From CANJDH01 sp964443245 (GTDB lineage: Bacteria > Pseudomonadota > Gammaproteobacteria > Burkholderiales > JAEUOS01): 18,786 nucleotides of DNA. Every line of letters starts with the position of its first letter. Within the stretch, counting starts at the first letter, position 1. The stretch spans positions 1 through 18,786 of the forward strand of contig CAYUEG010000071.1 of the NCBI GenBank assembly GCA_964443245.1. The letters run 5' to 3'. Shown piece by piece: positions 1 to 7,336 of this stretch. The notes under the pieces are model-generated. The model was not told the DNA's origin. It saw only the letters and a list, made by a program, of their open reading frames with translations, and did not search any database. Position numbers and translations under genes: made by a program.

Positions 1-422
1 ATGATCTCGATGCCGGTGAGGTCGCCCTTGTGCACGGTGCGGTCGAAGGTCTGGCCGGCAAACGCCTTCTGGTGCATGGTGCCGTCCGGATTGCGGTCGA
101 AGAAACATCCGAGCTCGTTCTCCAGTTCGTGGATGCGCACGACCGCCTGCTCGACCAGTGTCCAGGCCAGATCCTGATCGGCCAGCCACTTGCTGCCGTC
201 GATCGTGTCCATGAAGTGCCGCTCGACCGAATCTTCCTTGGCCAGCGCGACGTTGTAGCCGCCCTGCACCATGCGCGTGCAGCCGCTTTTGCCCAGCAGT
301 CCCTTGACGGCGACCGTGATCTTCAGGGCCGCATTGGCCTGGTGTGCATGCAGCGCGGCGAACAGGCCGGCGCCGCCCGAGCCCAGGATCAGGATGTCGG
401 TAGTGAGGCGGCGAACCTTCAT
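1..422 (-). CDS. Succinate dehydrogenase/fumarate reductase-type flavoprotein subunit, N-terminal part
   Basis: The visible 140 residues begin MKVRRLTTDILILGSGGAG, a Rossmann FAD-binding start with the GxGxxG-like dinucleotide motif at about residues 14-19. They continue with the QGGYNVAL segment typical of the SdhA/FrdA/L-aspartate oxidase superfamily. The rest lies beyond the window edge; full family members have about 550-600 residues. The start ATG overlaps the stop of the upstream hydro-lyase beta gene as ATGA, so the two are translationally coupled. An Fe-S subunit and two membrane anchors lie 3 kb upstream in the same direction, so this is probably the catalytic subunit of that complex, oxidising or reducing a C4-dicarboxylate at the inner face of the membrane. 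The histidine that binds FAD covalently in SdhA and FrdA (RSHTVxAQGG) is a cysteine here (SGCTRMVQGG). Family assignment is firm; direction of reaction and substrate are not shown. Confidence 0.85.
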   Translation of the reverse strand, partial: MKVRRLTTDILILGSGGAGLFAALHAHQANAALKITVAVKGLLGKSGCTRMVQGGYNVALAKEDSVERHFMDTIDGSKWLADQDLAWTLVEQAVVRIHELENELGCFFDRNPDGTMHQKAFAGQTFDRTVHKGDLTGIEI

Positions 423-1033
423 GCCGTTTTCACCCCAAGGCTTGCCAGCACCTGCGCGCGGCGCGCCTGCGTGTCCGTGCGAATCCGGTCGTACAGGCTG
501 CCACCGTGGCTGTCCATGCCAACGAGTAAGGGGCCGAAGCCCTTGATGCGGAATTTCCACAGGCTCTCGGGGTTGAGATCGTCCAGATCCACATCCTCGA
601 TCTGTTCGATCCAGGTGGTTTCCAGCGCCGCGGTGCCACCGACGATGGCGAGGTACGCGCCGCCGATGTCCCTGAAAGCCGCAGCCGTGCCATCGCGCAT
701 GCCGCCCTTGCCGATGATCAGGCGCACGCCGTTCTGCGTCATCAGCGGGCGCGTAAAGCGCTCCATGCGGTCAGAGGTGGTGGTGCCGATGCATACCGGG
801 GCGTAGCCGGCGGGGAACTCGGCACTCTTCTCGACCTTCTTCACATTCGGTGCGGTGTGGATGACCGCGTGGCCGTGCAAATCAAAGCGCGTAGTGCGGC
901 CTTTGTCGAACATGTGGATCTGCGTGGCATCGCGGATGCCGAACAGCGTGCCGTGCAGCGTCACCGTGTCATTGATGCGCAGCTTGCGCACCGCCTCTTC
1001 GGTGACGGGGGTGGTCAGTTCGTGATGGGCCAT
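419..1033 (-). CDS. Class I fumarase / L(+)-tartrate dehydratase-type hydro-lyase, beta subunit
   Basis: This 204-residue protein matches the C-terminal domain of class I fumarases and the TtdB subunit (about 200 residues). Visible marks are the GTTTSDRM stretch, the KGGM turn and the C-terminal GPLLVGMDSHGGSLY region. With the alpha subunit it should form an Fe-S enzyme that reversibly adds water to fumarate or removes it from malate or tartrate. The chosen start is MAHHELTTP, because the 54 residues upstream in the same frame are not family-like and run through the spacer; an AAGGG lies about 10 bases before this ATG. The gene follows the alpha gene by 98 bp and overlaps the flavoprotein gene by 4 bp. 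Fumarate, tartrate and mesaconate hydratases of this class cannot be told apart by eye. Confidence 0.85.
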   Translation of the reverse strand: MAHHELTTPVTEEAVRKLRINDTVTLHGTLFGIRDATQIHMFDKGRTTRFDLHGHAVIHTAPNVKKVEKSAEFPAGYAPVCIGTTTSDRMERFTRPLMTQNGVRLIIGKGGMRDGTAAAFRDIGGAYLAIVGGTAALETTWIEQIEDVDLDDLNPESLWKFRIKGFGPLLVGMDSHGGSLYDRIRTDTQARRAQVLASLGVKTA

Positions 1034-1131
1034 GGCGTCAAAACCCTTGATGGGGGCAGATTCCGGCGGCATGCGGCCGGAAAGGCTTGGTGGGAGCGAC
1101 TTGCAGGAGCATGGTGCTTCAGAACCCTGCT
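1034..1131 (-). other. 98-bp spacer between hydro-lyase alpha and beta genes
   Basis: Between the two hydro-lyase subunit genes lies a spacer that is unusually long for a subunit pair. It holds the 12-mer TTGGTGGGAGCG (1087-1098, plus strand) that also occurs at 17608-17619 in another spacer, so it may carry a decayed copy of the same dispersed repeat. No convincing terminator or promoter is visible. Confidence 0.4.
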
Positions 1132-2007
1132 TCAAAAACCATAGGCCACGCCTGCTGGCGTGAAGGTGGCGCGGGCCCGTCGTGCCGAATGGCACTGCAT
1201 GTTGACCGCCACCGGGTTCATCGTGATGTGCGTGGCCGCCAGCTCAATATGCACGGCAAACGCGGTCGAGTCACCGCCCAGGCCCTGCGGGCCGACGCCG
1301 AGCTGGTTGATCGCAGCGGTGAGTTGCGTCTCCAGTTTCGCGCCTTCGGCATCGGCACACACGCTGCCCAGCGGGCGCGTGGCAGCGCGCTTGGCCAACG
1401 CCACGCACAGGTCTGAAGTACCGCCGACGCCAACGCCCACGATGGTGGGCGGGCAGGTCTTGCCGCCGGCCGCGAGCACGCAGTCCACAACAAACGTCTT
1501 GATGGCGTCAATGCCTTCGGCCGGAATCGCCATTTTCAGGAACGAGTTGTTCTCCGAGCCGGAGCCCTTCGGCACCATCTCGATCTCCAGCGTATCGGCC
1601 TTGTCCGAATAATCGATGTGGATTACCGGCACCTCGGCACCGCACGAGGTGTGTTCGTTCTTGCGCGTGATCGGGTGCACGACCGAGGAGCGCAGCGGAT
1701 ACTCGCGCGTGGCGCGCGCGCAGCCAGTGCGGATCGCCGCCATCAGCGCATGGCCGTCGATTTCCAGGCCGCGGCCGATGGTGACGTTGTAGATCGGAAT
1801 GCCGGTGTCCTGGCACAGCAGGTTGTCGGTGTCTTCGGCCACCCTGATGTTGGTGATCATGGTGCCCAGGATGCTTTTCGCCGTGGCATCGGTCTCGCTT
1901 TTGTCGATGCGCGCAAAGCCGGCCTTGATGTCCGGCGGCAGCACCTTGAGGGCGCGGATATAGAGTTCCTTCGCAGCATCCTCGACTGTTTGCAGATCAA
2001 TCTTCAC
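1132..2007 (-). CDS. Class I fumarase / L(+)-tartrate dehydratase-type hydro-lyase, alpha (Fe-S) subunit
   Basis: This 291-residue protein is the Fe-S subunit of a two-subunit class I hydro-lyase. The three cysteines expected to hold the [4Fe-4S] cluster are visible at about C65 (CQDTGIP), C185 (KTCPPT) and C272 (MQCHSARR), spaced as I recall for TtdA. Other family marks are the SENNS segment near residue 151 and the glycine-rich GVGVGGT near 191. The start codon is GTG, preceded by AGGGGA. The gene lies 45 bp after the Bug receptor and before the beta subunit. The substrate could be fumarate/malate or another 2-hydroxy dicarboxylate. The neighbouring Sdh/Frd-like genes favour a succinate-fumarate-malate type sequence, which is inference. 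Confidence 0.87.
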   Translation of the reverse strand: MKIDLQTVEDAAKELYIRALKVLPPDIKAGFARIDKSETDATAKSILGTMITNIRVAEDTDNLLCQDTGIPIYNVTIGRGLEIDGHALMAAIRTGCARATREYPLRSSVVHPITRKNEHTSCGAEVPVIHIDYSDKADTLEIEMVPKGSGSENNSFLKMAIPAEGIDAIKTFVVDCVLAAGGKTCPPTIVGVGVGGTSDLCVALAKRAATRPLGSVCADAEGAKLETQLTAAINQLGVGPQGLGGDSTAFAVHIELAATHITMNPVAVNMQCHSARRARATFTPAGVAYGF

Positions 2008-2011
2008 GGCG

Positions 2012-2017
2012 TCCCCT
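2012..2017 (-). promoter_or_regulatory. Shine-Dalgarno for the GTG-started alpha subunit gene
   Basis: AGGGGA on the minus strand lies 4 bases before the GTG at 2007. This supports GTG as the true start; the translated product begins (f)M-K-I-D-L. Confidence 0.55.
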
Positions 2018-2052
2018 GTTCCTGTGCGCTTCTTCCTGGGCGATGCGGGTGG

Positions 2053-3024
2053 CTAGCCCGCACTCAATTTGCGGGTTGAGATCACTTTCTTCCACACCTC
2101 GGCTTCGGCGCGAATCGCCTTCTCGAATTCATCCGGCGTATTGCCCACCGGTGTGAGCCCCTGCACGAAAAACCGGCCCCGTATCTCCGAGCTGTCCAGT
2201 ACCTTGGCGGTGTCCCGCTGGAGCTTGTCGACAATCTCCTTCGGTGTACCGGCCGGCAGCATGAAACCGAACCAGCCCGTGTTCTCGAAGCCGGGCAGGC
2301 CGCTCTCGGAGACGGTCGGCACATTGGGCAGCATGGCGGAGCGGGTCTTGCCGGTGACGGCGAGCGCCTTGATCTTGCCCTGGCCCACCAGGCCCACGCC
2401 GGCGGCCATGTTGCCCACCATCATCTGGATTTGCCCGGCGGCCAGGTCGTTGTAGCTCAAGGATTCGCCCTTGTAGGGCACGTGCTGGATGTCGATGCCG
2501 GCTGCGGTGGCAAAGTTTTCCGCCGCCATGTGCACCTGACTGCCCACCCCGGCCGAGCCGAAATTGATCGTGCCCGGTTTGGCCCTGGCCAGCGCGATCA
2601 GTTCCTTGATGTTGTTGGCCGGCACCGAGGGATGGGTGACCACCAGCATCGGACCCATCGCCACGTTGGTGACCGGAATGAAATCCTTCTGGGCATCGAA
2701 CGGCATCTTCCGGTAGAGGCTCGGGTTGACGGTGAAGATGCTGCCCGAGGTCATCAGGATCGTGTAGCCATCCGGTGCCGACTTGGCGACCACCTCGGCA
2801 CCAATGTTGCCACCGGCGCCGCCGCGGTTCTCGATCACCGCTGACTGGCCCCACAACTCGCCCAGCTTCTGGCCGACGATGCGGGCGACGACGTCGGTGG
2901 TGCCGCCGGCGGCAAACGGCACGATGATGCGCACCGGCTTGGCCGGCCAGGCCTGTGCAAACAGGGTAGTGGAAAAAGCCAGCAGCAGGGCTGCCAGGGC
3001 ATTGCGGGTGATGCGTGAAGTCAT
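2053..3024 (-). CDS. Bug/TctC-family tripartite tricarboxylate receptor, periplasmic
   Basis: This is a 323-residue substrate-binding protein of the Bug family. The signal peptide is MTSRITRNALAALLLAFSTTLFAQA, cleaved before WPAKP. It is followed by the diagnostic PVRIIVPFAAGGTTD near residue 30, a GGAGGNIGAE segment near 68, APDGYT near 83 and WFGFMLPAGTP in the C-terminal half. Bug receptors usually bind carboxylates for TctAB membrane transporters or serve signalling; no tctA or tctB lies in the window. The start was placed at MTSRIT, where an AGGAG lies 5 bases upstream, rather than 11 codons earlier. It sits between the anchor subunit and the hydro-lyase genes, suggesting a di- or tricarboxylate ligand. 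The ligand cannot be predicted. Confidence 0.92.
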   Translation of the reverse strand: MTSRITRNALAALLLAFSTTLFAQAWPAKPVRIIVPFAAGGTTDVVARIVGQKLGELWGQSAVIENRGGAGGNIGAEVVAKSAPDGYTILMTSGSIFTVNPSLYRKMPFDAQKDFIPVTNVAMGPMLVVTHPSVPANNIKELIALARAKPGTINFGSAGVGSQVHMAAENFATAAGIDIQHVPYKGESLSYNDLAAGQIQMMVGNMAAGVGLVGQGKIKALAVTGKTRSAMLPNVPTVSESGLPGFENTGWFGFMLPAGTPKEIVDKLQRDTAKVLDSSEIRGRFFVQGLTPVGNTPDEFEKAIRAEAEVWKKVISTRKLSAG

Positions 3025-3029
3025 GTGGT

Positions 3030-3034
3030 CTCCT
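3030..3034 (-). promoter_or_regulatory. Shine-Dalgarno deciding the start of the Bug receptor gene
   Basis: AGGAG on the minus strand lies 5 bases before the ATG at 3024. It selects this start over the in-frame ATG at 3057, and places the signal peptide at the very N-terminus as expected. Confidence 0.7.
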
Positions 3035-3083
3035 GGTGTGGAAAATCGAGCGCGCATGCTACGCGCGACAGGTTTTCATATCG

Positions 3084-3437
3084 TTATAACTTCAGTGCCA
3101 GTGCAAATGCCAGGCCGGTCAGCAGTGCCACGCCGAGCCCGCCGGCAATCAGGTTCTTGCGCTGCCCGCTCCACGGGCCGAACTCGATCAGGAGCAAACG
3201 GACCCCGCCGGTGAGGTGGGCGGTCAGCAACACCACCAGGCCCCACTCGGCAAACTTGAACAGCGGCGCATCGGTCCAGGCGATGATGCCGTTGAGTGCG
3301 GCCTCACCCGCAAGGGCATGGCCCAGTGCCCAGAAATGCACCGGCAGGAACAGCGCCAGCAGCACGCCGGAGAGGCGATGCACCACAAAGGCCCAGTAGG
3401 AATGGTGGTTGCGGGAGCGGGCATCAGGGCGGCGCAT
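3084..3437 (-). CDS. Succinate dehydrogenase/fumarate reductase cytochrome b-type membrane anchor (SdhC-like)
   Basis: This 117-residue protein has three predicted membrane helices, at about residues 18-40, 63-84 and 94-115. The first helix opens with HRLSG (20-24), matching the quinone-site H/S-R-x-S-G motif of SdhC. The second carries AHLTGGVR with H74 as a candidate haem b ligand. The product should anchor the dehydrogenase to the cytoplasmic membrane and pass electrons to or from quinone. The start at MRRPDARS leaves 19 bp after the preceding anchor gene, with AGGA upstream; an earlier in-frame ATG would overlap that gene by 29 bp and add non-family residues. It is the third gene of the Fe-S/anchor/anchor set. 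Confidence 0.82.
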   Translation of the reverse strand: MRRPDARSRNHHSYWAFVVHRLSGVLLALFLPVHFWALGHALAGEAALNGIIAWTDAPLFKFAEWGLVVLLTAHLTGGVRLLLIEFGPWSGQRKNLIAGGLGVALLTGLAFALALKL

Positions 3438-3456
3438 GGTCGGGTCCTGGTCGCGA

Positions 3457-3816
3457 TCAGCCGGCGTAGACGCCGTAGACGGCACGCAGGCCGAGGAACA
3501 GGATGGCGATGCCGAACAGCTTGGTCACCGTGACCGAGACAAAGCGGTTCATGCCCAGCCACTCCTCGCACACACGCATCAGGCCGATCGGCACATGCAC
3601 CACGCAGGCGATGACGAAAGTGGCGTAGAACGCCGCGAAGCCGAGGTTGCCACGCGTACGCGCGAGAATCTCGGTACCCGAGAGGCCGCCGCGTACCGCA
3701 TAGATCATGATGGCGATATGCACGATGACGCACAGCGCCAGCACCATCGCGCTGATGCGCTGCCAGTACCAGAGCTTGGCTTCGACGATGCGCGCATCGC
3801 TTCGCGGGTCGGCCAT
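3457..3816 (-). CDS. Succinate dehydrogenase/fumarate reductase second membrane anchor
   Basis: This 119-residue protein has three hydrophobic helices, at about residues 20-41, 60-82 and 95-116. It carries WYWQRISAM, a variant of the SdhC quinone-site motif, at 17-24, and histidines H33 and H74 that could ligate haem. Both anchors of this complex therefore look like b-type cytochrome subunits. Its ATG shares one base with the stop of the Fe-S subunit gene (TGATG), so translation is tightly coupled. Which anchor corresponds to SdhC and which to SdhD is uncertain. Confidence 0.78.
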   Translation of the reverse strand: MADPRSDARIVEAKLWYWQRISAMVLALCVIVHIAIMIYAVRGGLSGTEILARTRGNLGFAAFYATFVIACVVHVPIGLMRVCEEWLGMNRFVSVTVTKLFGIAILFLGLRAVYGVYAG

Positions 3817-4544
3817 CAGCCCAGCTCCCCGCGCACGGCTGCGCGTGCCGCCAGTTTTTTCAGGCCCGAGATACCGGCGGTCGGCTCGATCTGCTTGGGG
3901 CAGCGCTCGTTGCAGGAGCCCTGGGTGTGGCAGGCGTGGCAGCCGGCGTCACCGGCGACGGCGAGCAGGCGTTCCTTCTGCTGCACATCGCGCACGTCGT
4001 TGGCCAGGGTCCAGGCCCGGTTGAGTGCGGCGGGCCCGAGATAGTCCGGGCGCCAGGCCACCACATCGCACGAGGCATAGCAGGCACCACAGCCGATGCA
4101 TTCAATGCCGGCATCCATGGCGGTGCGCTGCTTCGATTCCGGCCGCACCACGGCAAAGTCGTCATGGCGCGTGGTGCTGCCCTTGAACTGGCCCTTGGCC
4201 TTGGCCCACTTGTCGAAGAAAGCGCGCATGTCGGTGGCCAGATCCTTGATCACCGGCAGGTTGGCCAGCGGCGCCAGTTCGAGCTTGCCGTCGGCCGCCA
4301 CGTTCTTCACGTGGGTGCGGCAGGTCCAGCGTGCCTGGCCGTTGACTGTCATTGCGCACGAGCCGCAGACGCCGACGCGGCAGGCAAAACGATACGACAG
4401 CGAAGGGTCGAGCACGCGCTGGATGTAGGTCACCACATCGAGCACCGTCTGCGATTCCTGGCGCGGCACGTCGTAGGTGACGAAATCGCCCTGCGCCTTG
4501 CCACGCCAGACCGATACGTTGAGGACAGACAGGGAATCACTCAT
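3816..4544 (-). CDS. Succinate dehydrogenase/fumarate reductase-type iron-sulfur subunit
   Basis: This 242-residue protein matches SdhB/FrdB in length and layout. The N-terminal ferredoxin domain carries the [2Fe-2S] cysteines C55, C60, C63 and C75 (FACRVGVCGSCAMTVNGQARWTC). The C-terminal domain has CIGCGACYASC (C149, C152, C155, C159) and CHACHTQGSCNERCPK (C202, C205, C211, C215) for the other two clusters. It should wire the flavoprotein to the membrane anchors. The start MSDSLSVLN was chosen because the frame upstream runs back through the kinase gene with non-family sequence. It begins 10 bp after the kinase stop, so the respiratory-type genes appear to be read through from the sulfonate-type genes. 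Whether the complex works on succinate or an analogue is not shown. Confidence 0.9.
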   Translation of the reverse strand: MSDSLSVLNVSVWRGKAQGDFVTYDVPRQESQTVLDVVTYIQRVLDPSLSYRFACRVGVCGSCAMTVNGQARWTCRTHVKNVAADGKLELAPLANLPVIKDLATDMRAFFDKWAKAKGQFKGSTTRHDDFAVVRPESKQRTAMDAGIECIGCGACYASCDVVAWRPDYLGPAALNRAWTLANDVRDVQQKERLLAVAGDAGCHACHTQGSCNERCPKQIEPTAGISGLKKLAARAAVRGELG

Positions 4545-4554
4545 GGCTGCGATC

Positions 4555-5475
4555 TTAATGGGTCGAGAGAAAGTGTTCGACTTCGCCGCGTGTCGGCATG
4601 CTGCGCGCGCCGAGGCGCCCGACCTTGATGGCGGCGGCGGCGCTGGCAAAGCGGAACATCGCCTCCAGCGGCGCCTGTTCGGCAGCCAGCAGGGCGATGG
4701 CACCATGGAAGGCGTCGCCGGCACCGGTGGTGTCCACCGCCTGGACCGGGTAAGCCGGGGTGAAATGCAGGTGTCCCGGCTGTTGCGCATCGAGCCAGGC
4801 ACAGCCGCGCTCGCCCATGGTGACGGCGGCCACCCGGGCGCCCAGTGCGATGGCCTGGCTAAGGCCCTCGGCAATCTCCTGCGCAGGGTCCGCGCTGCAA
4901 AAGCTGCGAAAGCCCGGTTCGGAAAACACGCAATAGTCGGCCAGGCCGGCGAGTTCGCGCAGGATCGCCAGCTCGGCAACATCACCGTCGAGCACGGTCG
5001 CAACACCTGCCTTGCGAGCCGCTCCCAGAGCCATTCTTGCGCCTTGCGGCCAGCGCACGTCCGCCAGCAGTGCGGCGCAGGCCGATGCGGAACCGAAGGT
5101 GTCCAGTGGCAGCCAGTCCGCATCGCTTTCCAGCGCCGTGCCGCGCGAATTGACGATCAGGCGCTCGCCCTTCGCATCCACCAGAATGGCCGAGTGCGAT
5201 GAAGACTTGCCAGGCAGGCGCCGCATGTGGGTCGCATCGACACCATGGCGCACGAAGTCGGCCTGCATCCGGTCGGCAATCTCATCGTCGCCGCATGGAC
5301 CCCAGAAGTGCGCCGATCCGCCCAGGTGGGCGATGGCCGCTGCCGCATTGGCGGCCATGCCGCCACCGCTTTCCGAGTACGACGCAGCCCGTACCTTCGC
5401 CGGCGGCGTCGGCACCGCATCCACGTGGAACACGCGGTCGAGCGAAGTGTGCCCGAGGCAGACGACGTGTCGCAT
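4555..5475 (-). CDS. PfkB-family sugar kinase, similar to 6-deoxy-6-sulfofructose kinase YihV
   Basis: This 306-residue ribokinase-family kinase has the N-terminal substrate-site motif GGGMAANAA (37-45) and the C-terminal signature DTTGAGDAFHG (248-258), with D254 as catalytic base. Long stretches resemble E. coli YihV as I remember it: SSSHSAILVDAKGERLIVN against SSQSAIMVDTKGERIIIN, LLADVRWPQGA against LADVRWHDGA, and AGVATVLDGD against AGVMTVLDGD. N109 and R141 align with YihV N109 and R138, which I recall as sulfonate-contacting residues. The gene starts 3 bp after the zinc dehydrogenase gene and lies 10 bp before the Fe-S subunit gene. A YihV-like role in a sulfo-sugar route is attractive, but no isomerase or aldolase is visible. 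Related kinases of unknown substrate exist, so the substrate is a hypothesis. Confidence 0.82.
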   Translation of the reverse strand: MRHVVCLGHTSLDRVFHVDAVPTPPAKVRAASYSESGGGMAANAAAAIAHLGGSAHFWGPCGDDEIADRMQADFVRHGVDATHMRRLPGKSSSHSAILVDAKGERLIVNSRGTALESDADWLPLDTFGSASACAALLADVRWPQGARMALGAARKAGVATVLDGDVAELAILRELAGLADYCVFSEPGFRSFCSADPAQEIAEGLSQAIALGARVAAVTMGERGCAWLDAQQPGHLHFTPAYPVQAVDTTGAGDAFHGAIALLAAEQAPLEAMFRFASAAAAIKVGRLGARSMPTRGEVEHFLSTH

Positions 5476-5478
5476 GCG

Positions 5479-6477
5479 TCAATGCGGCCGCAGCACGATC
5501 TTGGCAGCGGCGGTCTTGCCTTTGTCGAGGTCGTCAAAAGCGCGTGCGCCCTCGGAGAGCGGCCGCTCCTCGACCCAGGCCAGATCGCCAAAGGTGCCGC
5601 CATGCAGGGCGGCCACGGTGGCGCGCAGATCGGCCGTGGAGTAGGTGTAGGTGCCGAGCAGGGTGATCTCGGCCAGCGTGAGCTTGCGCATGTCGATTTC
5701 GCTGGCCCAATCCTGTAGGCCGATATGCATGATGGTGCCGCCCGGGCGCACCGCTTCGAGTGCCGCCTTGCGCGTATGCACCGAGCCGACAGCGTCGATC
5801 ACAAAATGCGTGGAATTGGCGGCCGGGCCCTGGCCTGCCTGGCGCGGGTCAAACGCGCGGCAGCCGGTATGCTTTTCGATCGAGGCGCGGCGCAGCGGAT
5901 TGGTCTCGGCCACCATTACCTCGCGGCAACCATAGCTCTTGAGCAGGATCGCGCACAGCATGCCGATGGCACCGCCGCCGATCACCAGCGTGCGGCCCTC
6001 CTGCACCGGCCGGTGCATCGCCCGCATCGAGAGATTGAGCGCGTGCAGGGCGGTGGCGGCCGGCTCGGTCAGTGCCGCGGTGCGTGCGTCCATGTCTTGC
6101 GGAATGTCGACCAGCGCACTGACCGGAATCGCCATGTGCTGGGCAAAGGCGCCGGGGAGCTGCATGCCGATCATGGTGCGGTTTGAGCACAGGTTGTTGC
6201 GCCCTTCGTGGCAGTAGTCGCACACGCCGCAGGCCACGATCGGGTTGCCGGTGACGCGCTTGCCTTTCCCTTCGCCCGAGAGGATGGTGCCGGCGAACTC
6301 GTGGCCGAGGATCATCGGCGGCACGCGGCGCGGGTCATGGCCGTGGTAGGCGTGCATGTCCGAGCCGCAGATGCCGACCGCATCGATCTGGAGAACCACG
6401 CTGCCGGCAGCGGGTGCCGGTTCGGGTTCGTCGCGGTACGTCACTTCATTGTTGGCGGTGTAAACGAGGGCTTTCAT
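5479..6477 (-). CDS. Zinc-dependent MDR alcohol/polyol dehydrogenase (sorbitol/threonine dehydrogenase-like)
   Basis: This 332-residue medium-chain dehydrogenase has catalytic zinc ligands C37 (GICGSD), H59 and E60 (GHEFAG). Four structural zinc cysteines are at C83, C86, C89 and C97. The NAD(P)-binding GGGAIG is at 167-172. It should oxidise a secondary alcohol of a polyol-like substrate in the cytoplasm. The start MKALVYTANN is the usual N-terminus of the family and has AAGGA about 9 bases upstream; the 61 residues before it in frame overlap the SDR gene and are not real. Standing with the SDR, hpsN and a YihV-like kinase, it is a candidate for a 2-dehydrogenase that interconverts DHPS enantiomers (HpsO/HpsP role) or a step on a related sulfo-polyol. 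Exact substrate unknown. Confidence 0.85.
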   Translation of the reverse strand: MKALVYTANNEVTYRDEPEPAPAAGSVVLQIDAVGICGSDMHAYHGHDPRRVPPMILGHEFAGTILSGEGKGKRVTGNPIVACGVCDYCHEGRNNLCSNRTMIGMQLPGAFAQHMAIPVSALVDIPQDMDARTAALTEPAATALHALNLSMRAMHRPVQEGRTLVIGGGAIGMLCAILLKSYGCREVMVAETNPLRRASIEKHTGCRAFDPRQAGQGPAANSTHFVIDAVGSVHTRKAALEAVRPGGTIMHIGLQDWASEIDMRKLTLAEITLLGTYTYSTADLRATVAALHGGTFGDLAWVEERPLSEGARAFDDLDKGKTAAAKIVLRPH

Positions 6478-6523
6478 CGGTCGGGTCCTTGGTCGTTGCT
6501 GTTCATCGGCGGGTCCTTCACCG

Positions 6524-7288
6524 CTACTTCGCGGTGAAGCCGCCATCCACGTAGAGGGTCTGGCCGGTGATGTAGCCGGAGGCGTCGCTGGCCAGAAAGA
6601 TGGTGGCGCCGTAGAGGTCTTCGAGCGCGCCGTTGCGCCCGATGGCGGTTTGCGCCGCATTCTTCGCCGCCGCTTCCGGGTTGTTGAATACTGGTGCGGT
6701 AAGTGCAGTTGGAAAAAATCCGGGGCCGATGGCGTTGCAGGTAATCCCCCTGGATGACCACTCCTGCGCGATCGCCCGCGTCAGTTGCAGAATGCCGCCC
6801 TTGCCGGCGCCGTAGGGGGCGCTGTTGGCAAAGGCGCGTTCGCTTTGCAGCGAGGCAATGTTGATGATGCGTCCCCATTGGCGCTCGGCCATGGCCGGTG
6901 CCAGGGCTTGCGTCAAAAAGAATGGCGCCTTCAGGTGGATCGCCAGTTGTTCGTCCCACGATTGCGCACTCACCTGCATGAACGGCTCGCGCAGGTTCAC
7001 CCCGGCGGCGTTGATCAGCACATCCACGGGCGCGCGCGCGGCCGCCCGGGCGGCCATGGTCTTGAGGGCATGCACATCGGTGAGATCGCAGGGCTCGACC
7101 GCTGCCACGATGCCGTCTCCCTGCAGCGCCTTGGCAGCGACGGCGAGCGGCTCTGCGCGCCGCGCCACCAGCGTGACCCGCGCACCGGCCAGGCCGAGCG
7201 CGCGGGCCATCGCCAGACCGATGCCGGAGTTGCCGCCGGTCACCAGCGCATGGCGGCCGGCAAGGTTAAAAAGCGCTTGAACGTTCAT
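6524..7288 (-). CDS. Short-chain dehydrogenase/reductase (SDR), gluconate 5-dehydrogenase-like
   Basis: This 254-residue classical SDR has the cofactor motif TGGNSGIG (17-24), NAAG (93-96), catalytic S146, Y159 and K163 (YGAGK), and the C-terminal YITGQTLYVDGGF. The arginine pair after the second strand (VARR, 41-44) hints at NADP preference. It lies 48 bp after hpsN and 46 bp before the zinc dehydrogenase. In the DHPS pathway of Cupriavidus two further dehydrogenases, HpsO and HpsP, oxidise C2 of DHPS and allow both enantiomers to be used. This gene and the zinc dehydrogenase are the positional candidates here, but sequence alone does not prove it. Confidence 0.88.
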   Translation of the reverse strand: MNVQALFNLAGRHALVTGGNSGIGLAMARALGLAGARVTLVARRAEPLAVAAKALQGDGIVAAVEPCDLTDVHALKTMAARAAARAPVDVLINAAGVNLREPFMQVSAQSWDEQLAIHLKAPFFLTQALAPAMAERQWGRIINIASLQSERAFANSAPYGAGKGGILQLTRAIAQEWSSRGITCNAIGPGFFPTALTAPVFNNPEAAAKNAAQTAIGRNGALEDLYGATIFLASDASGYITGQTLYVDGGFTAK

Positions 7289-7336
7289 GCTGCCGGAGTC
7301 AGAGGGTCAGAAAGGTGTGCAAGTCGGGCGTGCGGC

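Noticed and set aside
3816..5123. Extended 435-codon reading frame suggesting a fusion upstream of the Fe-S subunit
   Set aside because: The first 193 codons overlap the kinase gene out of frame and resemble no protein; the true start is MSDSLSVLN at 4544.
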